The notes under the pieces were generated by a model, which was given only the letters and a program-made list of their open reading frames with translations, made no database searches and was not told the origin of the DNA. A DNA stretch of 64,000 bases from Ophiosphaerella korrae (taxonomy: Eukaryota > Ascomycota > Dothideomycetes > Pleosporales > Phaeosphaeriaceae): assembly GCA_028456385.1 (NCBI GenBank), contig JALNQF010000011.1, positions 434,001 to 498,000 of the forward strand, in the 5' to 3' direction. This document shows, one piece after another, positions 54,989-64,000 of this stretch. The first letter of the stretch is position 1, and the number at the start of each line of letters is the position of its first letter. The position numbers and the translations under genes were made by a program.

Positions 54989-55125
54989 TGCTAAGCGAGT
55001 TTCCTTGAACCACATCGTCTGTAAGCCGCTATATTGCTAACGCTGTTTCCCCAAGTTTACACGCAGAGCACGTAGACGCAAAGAACGTAGAATAACTTGC
55101 TTCCGTTCACATAGAGAGTGGTGAC

Positions 55126-56250
55126 GTGACGAACTCCAGCAGTCCGAAATACAAACATCCGCCGCACGCTTCAGCCCGTCTGCAATCGCTTCACACCATC
55201 GACGTCGCTCTGCGAGTACCTATTCAGTTGATTAAGTTAATTCACTTTTCGCGTCGACGTGACTATACTAATCGCCCCAAGTCCACACCGCCCACGTCAA
55301 CTGCACCTCCCGCAGCTCCCCATTCGCTTTGGTCTTCATGCCCGCAGCATACCACAGAGAACAGCACTTGCACTACAGAGCGCGGCATGTTCGCCGCCAC
55401 CACTGTGGCTGAGATGCACGCTGCCCTCGCAAGCCTGCACTAGCATGAGGTCGTCGTCAACCAGCGACTCCATGACCTCATCGCGCCGCAGAGAGACTTG
55501 TCGCGCGAGGTCGTCAACACGCGAGCCATCAGCAATGGCATGCTCTCCGATGCCGCCTCGACTGCGAACCGTATCTCGGATGCCGTCAAGTGGTTAGATC
55601 AAGAGCAATCTAACGTCAAGGCGACGCTGGAGGTGGTGGAGCAGGGGGCAGAACTGAAGGCGTGCGTTCTAGGTGTCCGTCGACAAGCAAACCTCAATAA
55701 GAAAGTCTCCACTTCATCTTATCAAGCTATTCAACATCATGACTACTTTCTCCTTCCCGCGGTCTATAGAACAAGCGTCCCAGATAGACCAGTTCCCTTT
55801 CCATCTCAATCTCAATCCCACCAAGCCTCTCGGTGCCGACCCGCTATTCATCACCACCGCAGCAGACACAATCATGTACATCCTCAACCAGATACTACAG
55901 AGATCTTTGGCGACGCAACATTCGTCGAAAACACCGTAAAATCTATGGGGCACACTTTCGTCACCAAAGGTAGCGAACTCCTTGACGACAATATTCAAGT
56001 CGCCTTCTGCGACGTCCTTGAACTGCGCGTTTGTCTTATACCTTGCTGAAGCGTTCTGCGAGGCTAACTATAAACTCGCCGATGAGCGAGACGGTGACAG
56101 CGAAGATGATGAAGATGACAACACTGATCTCGTCAAGTCGCGCTTCGACCGCCGCTGGAGTACCCCTGTCCGCCCTATCAAGCGCTCTCTGCCCATTATC
56201 GGTCTTGGTATATCTCGAGATCTAAGGCTGACTCGGCGACTGCCGCCGTG
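55126..56250 (+). other. Possible unknown gene with overlapping frames
   Basis: From 55498 frame 1 gives SREVVNTRAISNGMLSDAAS and AVKWLDQEQSNVKATLEVVE, a helical coiled-coil-like stretch. Another frame (55673-56250) gives PFHLNLNPTKPLGADPLFIT and FVLYLAEAFCEANYKLADER, then DSEDDEDDNTDL and RWSTPVRPIKRSLPIIG. Composition is protein-like but I recognise nothing and cannot join the frames. Confidence 0.3.
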
Positions 56251-56282
56251 ACTGCGGAACTGCGATTATCAACAACATTTTC

Positions 56283-57070
56283 GCGACAACACAATGCAAT
56301 TAATTTACGGCTAGTATGACAACGTGGAGGAGCATATCAAGGCAGATTTGGCCAGTTTAGACCCAAGTTAGCGCACTGTTTCAATATACTATACAATCGC
56401 CCGCTATAAGGGGTCACGGTGATAAACCTCTCAGTAAGTCCAAGAGTAGCCCTTCAGGGCTGTAGTGTGGGCGGCGGCGAAGGTACCTAGACGTAGGAGT
56501 AGGAAAAGACCACCGCTACAAGCAATATACTAGTAAACCTAAGCTAGGCTGGCAAATAAGTAGGGGTTGGGTAGGCTTACGTTAGATCCCGACCCCTACT
56601 ACTCCTACCCGCCAAGATGCTTCGCATCTTGGCCCTGCCCACCTCAGCGCTCACGCCCAAGCTCAACGCCGATTTCAACTAGCTCTCCATCTTCAACACG
56701 CTTTTTTTTTTTTTTTTTTCGCGATAACACAATACATATCGGTAGGCTCGATACTCCTCTAGATGGCTACGCATCTGGTAGTAGGTGGGCAGCCGTACAT
56801 CACGTACGGCCGAGGGGGTGAGGCAAAGATAGCATCTATTCTGTTGACTTGCCTCTCCTCGTAACGAGAGAGAGGCGTTATATGCCCCTGAAGTATCGGG
56901 CCGAATAGTTACGTAAGATAAGCAACTTATACGTACGGACAATACAACTAATTTACGGCCGGTAGGGCAATGTGGAGGGGCGTATTGAGGCATGTTTGGC
57001 CAGTTTGGACCTATCAAAAAAGCCTGTTTTCACTGAGTTGGCGTAGGCACCGTTTTCAATGTGCTGTACC
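56283..57070. repeat. Diverged direct repeat pair (about 115-130 bp each)
   Basis: 56286-56400 and 56939-57068 share AATTTACGGC, GCATGTTTGGCCAGTTTGGAC-like sequence (first copy GCAGATTTGGCCAGTTTAGAC) and a CAATATACTATAC/CAATGTGCTGTAC end. Most differences are transitions. Between them are the terminal-repeat-like motif and a T18 run (56702-56719). Confidence 0.65.
56548..56611. repeat. GT-rich terminal-repeat-like sequence, second copy
   Basis: AGGCTGGCAAATAAGTAGGG, then GTTGGGTAGGCTTACGTTAG and CCCGACCCCTACTACTCCTA. Same layout as 26233-26297. Confidence 0.6.
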
Positions 57071-57500
57071 GTGCACGTCGGCGGCGAACACCATGTCCTC
57101 AATCTCAAAAATGAGGTTATTGAGCCACCTACAATAGCTATTATCATGAGATCTTCTAACGGAGTAGTAAACAGAGGCTTGTAATCAATTGGTACCATCT
57201 ATATTTCTTTGGAAGGCTAACGTTGTGGCTACGTGGTGTGATCCTTGGCAGAGCTGGTGGTGCAGTATCTTGAACTTGCCTACTACCTGAGGCACTACCT
57301 ACTCGTTTCTAATACTTTTTTACTTGCTAAGGCTAAGGCCTTAGCCTTTCTCTTCCCCTTGTAAGATAATTAGAGGGCTTTAGTAGTGCCCGCCCCTACC
57401 TAACACCCGTTTTCTACCTTTAGCCCCTCTCCTCCCCCCTTCCCTATCTTAATAGCTACTTAATCTATTAACTCCAAATTTTAATATATATTAAAAATAG
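57071..57500. other. No recognisable gene
   Basis: AT-rich sequence with pyrimidine-rich tracts before the kinase-like remnant. Confidence 0.4.
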
Positions 57501-58490
57501 CCGGGGTCCAGCTCTATACAAGGACATCAGCGACAAAACTCTATACGCCATCTACCGTCAAGTAGCGAAGATTCTACTAGAACTACCAATGCACAACTTC
57601 GACTATATTGGCGCTCCGTCTTTGGTTGACCGCGGGGATGACACATATTATTGGTCAGTTACGTCCGCGCCAATGACTCTGAAAATGAATCAAATAGAAA
57701 GAGGGGTGGATATGTGCGGGTTGGTGGTAGGAGGTCCTTTACAATGTAGCCTAGGTCTGCAGTTCATTGATTATTATTAATGTTTAGATTACTTGTGAGA
57801 GCCCTTCCGAATTTTCACCAAATACTTTAGCCATCTTGTCCAACAGGATATTACGTATCTACGTAAACAAAGGAATTTTGTAGACGATTCCGATGACGCT
57901 CGCTGGAAATACCATCCTCCACCAACGAGTAAATGGCCTTGTACCATACTTCGTCTCCAAGAAATACGACTCTGGTCCTTTCAAGCTGATTTGCGACGAC
58001 TTCCGCCCAGGGAATATACTTATAACGGAGGATACCCTAGAAATTGCTGCTGTTGTCGATTGGGAATGGGCTTATGCTGGCCCGTACCGGTTTCTCTTTT
58101 CTCCTCCATCCTGGTTAAGTTCTGGAGGACCCAACCGCCTGGGCTACTTCTGGCGAGGTTCGCTACCAGAATAAGTTCCAGCTATTTCTGAAGCCCTTAG
58201 AGGATGAGGAAGCACAGAGGGAAATTGAGACCGGCATAGAGGTTCTACTAGAAGAGAAGATGTCGCTTCTGATGCGTCAATCTATGGAAGATGCAAAATT
58301 TTGGTTTAATGAGATGATTCGCGAATCCTTTAACTTTGATGAAGAAGCACTATGACCTAATATCGAACTTCATATTGAAAAAAGGGAAAATTGGGGGGAT
58401 TGGTGTTCCGGGGCAGACTGAAGTCGATGCATATGTAAGGATGAAAATGCAGAATTTGCCTCGATACAAGCTGGATCTGTAAGCGCTCGA
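57501..58490 (+). pseudogene. APH/choline-kinase-like phosphotransferase, copy 1, broken
   Basis: Fungal aminoglycoside-phosphotransferase-fold protein, a large ascomycete family of uncertain substrates. Blocks over several frames: LYAIYRQVAKILLELPMHNF and FDYIGAPSLVDRGDDTYYW, SAPMTLKMNQIERG (57530-57710), then YDSGPFKLICDDFRPGNILI with the catalytic-loop equivalent CDDFRPGN, and IAAVVDWEWAYAGPYRFLFS with the metal-binding DWE (57893-58110). The C-terminal SLLMRQSMEDAKFWFNEMIR and ESFNFDEEAL follow (about 58260-58350). Stops and frameshifts separate them. The N-lobe with the ATP-binding loop is missing or upstream and unreadable. Confidence 0.8.
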
Positions 58491-58927
58491 AGGAAAAGGG
58501 CAGAGTTGCTAATATTGAATCTCATATTATCACATATCGCTACATATTTCTCGATATTGCGTAGTTTCAGAGACTATTTAGTGTCCATGAATACTGCATA
58601 AATGTTCGCGATTCGGGCTTAGCGGTTGGCCAGACAAAATTTCTAGTGTTTGGCCACATGAAAATCGTCGATTCGGCAGATCTCTCCGGACCAGCCGATT
58701 GCTCGACAGTGATCGTGGACGCGGAAGCGTTGCTGCCCTCACAGATGATTGAGAATTCAAAGGAGGTGCGCTGAGAACCTCTCGTCGCAATTCTACAATT
58801 TCCTTATCACTTATCATAACATTAGGTGGAAATTATCTATGACAAGACTCTAACATCTTCATTTAGGCGCTCTCCTGTAGCCTAGGATACAGTACTATAC
58901 TTGATTACACTACAGCCAACACACTTT
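58491..58927. other. No recognisable gene
   Basis: Short spacer between two convergent genes; a 79-codon minus ORF is unconvincing. Confidence 0.4.
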
Positions 58928-59518
58928 CTAAGAAGGCTCCTCCATAGAACTAGCTCGATGGCAAAATTCCTTGTCAGTCTCCATATCCTGTAGCTCGGAG
59001 GATGGGATAGAGGATACAAGGAGCGGGACCAGGTCGTCTTCCTCTCCAACATCTTCAAACCGATGATTAGGTGTCTTCACCTGGTGGCTACGAAAGATTT
59101 CGAGTACCTCTGTATCGAGATCAATAACATATGCATATTCGCAATCCGAGTCATTTGCAAATTCAAGGCAAAGCTCAAGTAGACCAGCACTGGTGTCTCT
59201 AGAGAGAGAAGGATAGAAACCATCCATGATCTCGATTGTTAGATTGGACATTAGGTCTGCAGTATATTCCCCCCAGGTTTTGTTTTGCGGCGCGTGTAGC
59301 TTATGCCAATAGCTTAGATTGCTAAATAAATTTAGCTCTTCAGGGGACGCTTCGTAGGTATACTGAAGTCCAGCCTTGAGGCGGTCGATATTAATCGGTA
59401 CGTGTAAGAACTTCATAATCTTTAGGCCTTGGCCTGAACGGTAGCCATCCCACTGACCGTATTGGGCAACGACGAAACGGCCTTTGTAGAATATACAGAT
59501 AAGGTGACGAGTGCCCAT
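58928..59518 (-). CDS. Conserved fungal protein, MGTRHLICIFYKGRFVVAQYGQW family
   Basis: Intact single-exon ORF of 196 residues if started at the ATG at 59518. The frame extends 24 codons upstream to 59590, but conserved sequence begins with MGTRHLICIFYKGRFVVAQY. Then GQWDGYRSGQGLKIMKFLHV, NIDRLKAGLQYTYEASPEEL, YPSLSRDTSAGLLELCLEFA, CEYAYVIDLDTEVLEIF and FEDVGEEDDLVPLLVSSIPS follow. It is a frequent ascomycete hypothetical with beta-rich predicted fold and no known function. The opening resembles an Ntn-hydrolase-like beta hairpin, but that is only an impression. No damage is visible, which is notable in this window. Confidence 0.75.
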   Translation of the reverse strand: MGTRHLICIFYKGRFVVAQYGQWDGYRSGQGLKIMKFLHVPINIDRLKAGLQYTYEASPEELNLFSNLSYWHKLHAPQNKTWGEYTADLMSNLTIEIMDGFYPSLSRDTSAGLLELCLEFANDSDCEYAYVIDLDTEVLEIFRSHQVKTPNHRFEDVGEEDDLVPLLVSSIPSSELQDMETDKEFCHRASSMEEPS

Positions 59519-59754
59519 GATTGAGAGTTGGGGCGTTGCGAATGGTAGATAGAAAAGGATCGGTTTGATCGTTGGATCCCGTACGGTCAACTACCTTTTA
59601 TCTCATATTATCATATCATTAATATCATATAATTATTACCGTATCATTGTTATTATTATCATCATTAACGTGGTTTACAAGTGAGCGGCGCCCCCAACCA
59701 ACTTTGCGGACCCATGTTACTCGGTACCCAATAACTCCACACAAAGCTGTAGAC

Positions 59755-60060
59755 ATGGCTCCAAATGAAGCAAATATTCAGTTAGCTCTCTCTTCTATCG
59801 AAAAACAACAACTAGTAGGTAGTAAGCCAGCTGCCAGCGGTCTTTCAAGTGTCTGAGACAACTCTCTGCTGCCGCCGACGCGCTAGTATAGCTGCCCGAA
59901 ACAATTGCCAGCCAAACTCGAAGAAACTCAGCCAGCTAGAGGAGGAGGAGGAGGAGGAGGAGGAGGTAATAGTCAAGCATATCCTTAATCTAGATTCTCG
60001 TGGTTTTGCCCCAACTCTAGCTGCCATGTATAAGATAGCCGATAAGCTACTCTGTAAATG
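59755..60060 (+). pseudogene. Transposase N-terminal (helix-turn-helix/CENP-B-like) fragment with GAG expansion
   Basis: MAPNEANIQLALSSIEKQQL, KPAASGLSSV at 59755-59854, then in the next frame ETTLCCRRRASIAARNNCQP, NSKKLSQLEE and VIVKHILNLDSRGFAPTLAA. This is the DNA-binding region of Fot1/pogo-like DDE transposases. A (GAG)n run at about 59939-59967 expands the Glu after QLEE. The catalytic domain is not found. Confidence 0.7.
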
Positions 60061-60796
60061 TAGAGTGGCTGCCCTTTCCGTGCTTTGCCATATTTGCATT
60101 AGGCTCTCTCTTCCTGTTTTGGTTTGGTTTAGTACGGTAGTGCCCGGTGCAATTTGTGGCCTGGGAACTTCTGGCTGCTCAAAATCAATCACCATTACTT
60201 GTCCAGTCTCTCCTCATTCCATAATATGTGCGCGAGGCACAAAGTCTTTGTATAAAACTCTAAGGTTGTGGATTGCTTGGGCTTGAGTGCTTAGCTAGTT
60301 GAGTAACGCAGGCCCTGTTCTCGGCGATGATGATATACTCGGAGATAAACTTGCCTCCGAAACTAAGAAATATCATGTAAACAAGTGTTCAAAGCGAATG
60401 ATATTGCGCACGCGATGCGTCCAGCAGCCTTTTGTGGGGCGGCAAGGGCGGATCATTGATCTGTCCAAGATGTAGAGGTCCTTGGATAGCAGTGTAGCCT
60501 TCAAAAATTGTATGGCTGAACGGCCAGGAATGATGGTTCAAGAAGACAAGGCACCCGCTTACGATGACTATGATCTACACGAGATCTAGAGGCTCCTTTA
60601 GAATGGGAACTCGCCTAACTTGAATGCTATTGAGCCTTGTTGGGCATGGATGAAGCGAGATACTACAAAAAAGGAGCACCCAAAAGCAGAGCTGAGGTAA
60701 CCTGTGCGTGGGAGAAGTGTTGGAAACATGTACCTCAAGAGAAAATTGAAGCTTAGGTTGAGCGTATCCCTGTACATATTCAAGGAATGAGTATCC
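60061..60796. other. No recognisable gene
   Basis: Sequence after the transposase scrap; only short ORFs. Confidence 0.4.
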
Positions 60797-60982
60797 CATG
60801 GGCTGGTGGATTCTACCTTCGGTTAATGAGCCAATCAATGCGCCACGCAGAGTGCGGTTGAGTGACCCGTATCATTTTGTGCGTTTTGGAATATTATTCA
60901 GCAATGAAAGGGGTCACTCAGCCACACTCTGCATGGTGCATTGATTGGCTCATTAACCGAAGGTAGAATCCACCAGCCCATG
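60797..60982. mobile_element. MITE-like palindromic element, copy 2
   Basis: Arms 60797-60867 and 60911-60982 are near-perfect reverse complements over about 70 bp (CATGGGCTGGTGGATTCTAC, CTTCGGTTAATGAGCCAATC, AATGCGCCACGCAGAGTG...). The loop is about 43 bp (TTTTGGAATATTATTCAGC). Outer arm parts are also present at the right end of copy 1 (GACCACCAGCCCATG). Mismatches between arms are mostly transitions. Confidence 0.85.
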
Positions 60983-61650
60983 TGATAAAGAAGGGAGGAA
61001 CCTTGGTAGAGATAGGGTGAAGAAAGCCGAATTGAGAATGTGGCGCACACGGCAAGAAGTTTTGAAAGCTACCTCCGTAGGCTACGTGGAAATCTAGCAA
61101 TTGTCGCGTTCGTTTCGCCAGGAGAGAACTCCTGTCACTAAACTCGACTAATCAAGCGCTGACTGTCACATGACTACGTTTGTGCCGGGCCTCCAATCCA
61201 TAGACGTAGCGCAAGCCCCACACATCTTGTTCGCCGCTTGGCCCGCGGAAGCACAGCCGATCCCACGCTACAAGCATCAGCTCGAGCTCCATGGTCAAAC
61301 ACCCTGCATCTAGACCAATCCCGTGGGTTCCCACATCTCGCTCTGAACCGTTTAACTACTGTGCCACACTCACCATTTTTTTACTTACCCCGTCTCATTC
61401 GCCATGCATCTCTTGGGTATCGTATTCAGGACTTCTGACATGCTCTTTAGTCGGGACTCCTTATGATTTGACAGGATGCGCGCGCTTTCGATCGTATTTT
61501 TATAAAGGCTAGAATGATTGGTGTCCGTTGAGGTAGTCCAATTACAAGCATGTTGGATGTGTGGCTTGACTAGTTAGAGGAATACAACACGAGTCGCTCA
61601 AGCGAGCAGTCATTTTCATAGTCCCCTCCACCGCCATTCTTCAACATCTT
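60983..61650. other. Repeat flank, no gene
   Basis: 60989-61070 is related to 46700-46860. The rest carries only short ORFs. Confidence 0.4.
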
Positions 61651-61689
61651 TGGATTTGTGTTCCTATATTACGCCATACCGACCAACAA

Positions 61690-62175
61690 GCACATTGTTG
61701 GTTTAGAGGAAGAAAATATTCAGCATTATTTGAACAACACAGAGACGTTCAGCACTATTCGTGTTGTTGTTCATAGCACAGGAGCATGGGAGGGAACGCT
61801 GCATAGCAACAACCACGTCTCTCTGTATCCTATCCTCGACCGGCAACTAGCTGATCAGCAGAGATCGATTCATCTGGATATGCGAACAGATGATGACGAT
61901 ACCCGAGGCCGACTTCAATAGAGCACGTGTTCATTTCTGCTTTCCAATTCAGCAATCCGAAATTGGGACTATCGCTTGGCCGGACCGACGAAGGCTTCTG
62001 ATCTTTACAATTGGATTCGTTATCAATGGGGTTATTATAGATATAACTTTTCAGACAGTGGTTCAGGATGCCATTATTGGGTATAAGCCAAGTCTCAATA
62101 TTAGCAACTTTCGTCAAGTCTGTTTAGTTATATACTCCTCTCTGCGTTGGCTGCTATTCATGCGCTGCACCTGAA
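61690..62175 (+). pseudogene. DUF7770-like fungal protein, interrupted
   Basis: Frame 2 gives EEENIQHYLNNTETFSTIRV, VVHSTGAWEGTLHSNNHVSL and SIHLDMRTDDDDTRGRLQ. After a TAG at 61919-61921 the same frame gives LLSNSAIRNWDYRLAGPTKA, LYNWIRYQWGYYRYNFSDSG and SGCHYWV before a TAA near 62083. The order (N-terminal beta strand, SIHLDM, WDY, Y.RYNFS..GSGCHYW) matches the DUF7770 family as I recall it. Function unknown. Confidence 0.55.
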
Positions 62176-62255
62176 TGCACCGAATCAGGCTTGGGAGTCG
62201 GTTTTGCGCTAGTCAGATGTTAGTAGCTGTATGCTCATCAATGCATTTTCACATA

Positions 62256-63090
62256 CTATGAGTACCGTATACCAAGATAGTGAGTGCGTTCAAGAAGCTG
62301 CATCTGAGTGATCTCATCTTCGCTATCCTTTGGAAGCAAGCTGAGAAGCTGGTCAATCGCCAGATGCTCTTGAGTTAAGACGCAATGTTTATCTTTCCAA
62401 GATTCGTGGGTAGGATCTCGCATCCGCCCAATCGATCAAACACAATGCGTCATTAGGGAGGACTATAATATTCCGCGGAGGAATATCGAGATAACAGAGG
62501 ATTAATGGATAACCAACGAGGTATAAGTTTTTTGACTTCAATTGTCTATTGTCATAGTAGAGCTCGATATCCTGAATAGTTCTCGGCGAAATGAGATCAG
62601 TTTCGATCCAGAGAAGCCCATGTGCCAACCCTCGGCTAAGTGGACCCGGCGCTTCACTCTGTATCGTGGCAAAGTGCTCTAATGTTCAAACTATTTGCTG
62701 TAAATAGGGAGCCTTGTCGTCGATAGTATCAAGGACCCGCCCCTCGATATATTCCATAAGAATAAATCCAACGCCATTGCTACTAAAATAGCGGAGCACA
62801 TGTGGAACATGTATTATCGTCGGGTCGATCAGCTCGTATGCTTTCGTTTGGTTTATCGCGTCGTACTCTATCATCCTATAGGCGTATTTAACGACAGTAT
62901 CACGAAATATCCTAATAACAGATCCTCTCCCCGATACTTCACTGATCACTATGCGATTGGGATTGGCGGGCGAGCAGTGACGAATTATGTCAGCATTAGT
63001 AGCATAATCACGGAGAAAAGCCACGGATGAGCGATGGCCAAAGGGCAGATGATGTTGTATCGTCGGAGCTGGAGAAGGGCTGGTGGTGTA
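62256..63090 (-). pseudogene. APH/choline-kinase-like phosphotransferase, copy 2, nearly intact
   Basis: Second fungal APH-fold protein, divergent from the sirtuin. Read right to left: VISEVSGRGSVIRIFRDTVV and VKYAYRMIEYDAINQTKAYE (N-lobe Lys and helix), HVLRYFSSNGVGFILMEYIE, GRVLDTIDDK, a TGA at 62686-62688, then TLEHFATIQSEAPGPLSRGL in the same frame, PLILCYLDIPPRNIIVLPND (catalytic HLD-type loop with Tyr for His) and ALCLIDWADARSYP (DW metal motif). A one-base shift then leads to SWKDKHCVLTQEHLAIDQLL and EITQMQLLERTHYLGIRYS ending at 62256. The TGA is where Arg CGA is expected. The true start is unclear, since no ATG precedes the domain within about 60 codons. One stop and one frameshift are the only damage. 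Confidence 0.75.
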
Positions 63091-63241
63091 CTGCGATGGC
63101 ACGTGACTGGTCAGCTGCCCTGCACCGAACCTGTCCTGCTCCAGATCTTGCTGCTGTGATACGGAGCAACCGTCCGTGCGTGGTGTGCCGTGCGACAACA
63201 CCTCGGCCCCCGGGATTTTCCTCCTGCTACCACACGTCCAC

Positions 63242-64000
63242 ATGTCATACTCTCAAGACTTTGTTGAACAATTCACATCCTTTTCACAGCACCTGCGAAA
63301 TTCATCACGCATTGTTGCGTTGATTGGTGCTGGTCTTAGTACAAGCTCTGGAATTCCCACTTTCCGGGGTACAGGATCCTTGTGGCGTGGTTTCAGCCCG
63401 TCACAAGAACTTTCCAATCCATATTGTCTCCAGCGCAACCCAGTACTATTTTAGCAGTATTTTGGCTGGCGAAGATATCTTGCTCTCATATCATTGCCAA
63501 ATGCTGGTCATTATTCGTTAGCAAGGTTAGCATTTGCAAAGCCTAATTTTCTAGCTATTTCTCAAAATATTGATGGTAAGAATGGCCACGAACTTCTTTT
63601 ACAATCATAATAACGAAGTCAAATAGGTCTATCTGAACGTGCAGGCCATCCTCCCTGGTCGTTAGCACTTATTCATGGCTCATTGTTTGATAGCGAATGT
63701 TCTAATGATTCATGCGACTATGCTGAATATAATAGCCATTCCGATCACGTCATTGACAATTTCAACATCCCACACGATATCTCAGATGCGGCGGCAATGA
63801 TCCCACCAACATCATTATCGCAACTCCCTCACTGTCCCCAATGTGGATCGTTGATGCGTCCTGGTGTTGTACTTTTTTGCGAGAAGTATTATCAGGGTAC
63901 GGTTGACAGGGTTGATAGCTGGTTTGATCAGGGACCAGTCGATCTGATACTCGTTGTCGGTACAAGCCTCAATGTTTTTCCTGCAGCCGAATATGTCAAT
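63242..64000 (+). pseudogene. Sirtuin (Sir2-type NAD-dependent deacetylase), one stop, 3' end outside window
   Basis: Starts MSYSQDFVEQFTSFSQHLRN. The NAD site ALIGAGLSTSSGIPTFRGTG is perfect and is followed by SLWRGFSPSQELS. At 63452-63454 a TAG replaces the Trp expected in NPVLFWQYF-type sequence, after which the same frame resumes (QYFGWRRYLALISLPNAGHY, LAISQNIDG). A 51-nt intron at 63576-63626 (GTAAGA..AAATAG) joins in phase to LSERAGHPPWSLALIHGSLF with the catalytic His, zinc ligands ECSNDSC and PHCPQCGS, MRPGVVLFCEKYYQG and LILVVGTSLNVFPAAEYV. Sirtuins remove acetyl groups from histones and other proteins. The Trp-to-stop G-to-A change fits RIP on the opposite strand. Otherwise intact to the window edge. 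Confidence 0.88.

Noticed and set aside
1..64000. Starship-type giant element (tyrosine recombinase captain)
   Set aside because: I found no DUF3435-like recombinase, nor the usual accessory genes, in this window. The accessory nature may have another cause.
1..64000. tRNA, rRNA or CRISPR features
   Set aside because: No cloverleaf with A/B boxes, rRNA core sequence, or regularly spaced repeats was recognised. A tRNAscan search could still find one that I missed.

Overview
This window is from a filamentous ascomycete (Pezizomycotina). Coding regions are split by very short introns (about 45-75 nt) with GTAAGT-type donors, CTAAC-like branch points and CAG/TAG acceptors. The recognisable families are fungal or eukaryotic: Fzo1 mitofusin, the Prp22 splicing helicase, Fot1/pogo transposase, DUF7924, FHA-kinase, BTB and fungal APH-like kinase genes. 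There are no operons, ribosome binding sites or CRISPR arrays. I cannot name the species.

Most of the window is a graveyard, as expected of an accessory, subtelomeric or repeat-rich compartment. It carries broken partial copies of conserved genes, in order: Fzo1 C-terminus (1-1051), Fot1/pogo transposase (3.0-4.0 kb), histidine phosphatase (8.0-8.6 kb), a zinc-type dehydrogenase joined to a phosphoglucose-isomerase-like reading frame (9.4-11.8 kb), MFS sugar transporter (12.1-13.9 kb), Prp22 (13.9-16.8 kb), arginyl-tRNA synthetase scrap (17.2 kb), DUF7924 (17.8-19.1 kb), ankyrin and BTB pieces (29.7-31.1 kb), FHA kinase (34.5-36.7 kb), beta-lactamase-like (38.8-39.8 kb), cystathionine gamma-synthase cut by a Ty1/copia element (41.8-44.7 kb), SR-protein-kinase scrap (48.3 kb), Gypsy RT scrap (49 kb), two APH-like kinases (57.5 and 62.3 kb), DUF7770-like (61.7 kb) and a sirtuin running off the right edge. 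The internal stops are mostly TAG or TGA where CAG, CGA or TGG is expected. This is the transition pattern of repeat-induced point mutation (RIP) on duplicated DNA.

A few genes look whole. The outstanding one is a divergent pair at 26.5-28.8 kb: a three-exon divergent histone H3 variant (minus strand) and a four-exon protein with a basic, helical N-terminal half and a strongly acidic C-terminal tail (plus strand). They share a 491-bp promoter with a MluI cell-cycle box. The H3 variant keeps K4, K14, K18, K23 and K27 but has alanine at position 9, lacks the K79 context and has a longer loop 1. An H3 variant and acidic chaperone-like partner pair on an accessory segment is my main candidate for an undescribed system. 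Other apparently intact genes are a four-cysteine secreted protein (45.3-45.8 kb), a conserved fungal protein of unknown role (58.9-59.5 kb), a chimeric 2EXR/F-box-like ORF (4.7-5.7 kb), and a sugar O-acetyltransferase (21.9-22.6 kb). Two paralogues of a fungal-only family (24.4-25.9 and 32.4-33.8 kb) are mostly open.

Repeats include a MITE-like palindromic element in two copies (37.3 and 60.8 kb), an inverted LTR palindrome (44.6 kb), a GT-rich terminal-repeat-like motif at 26.2 and 56.5 kb, a diverged direct repeat at 56.3/56.9 kb, and several tandem arrays.
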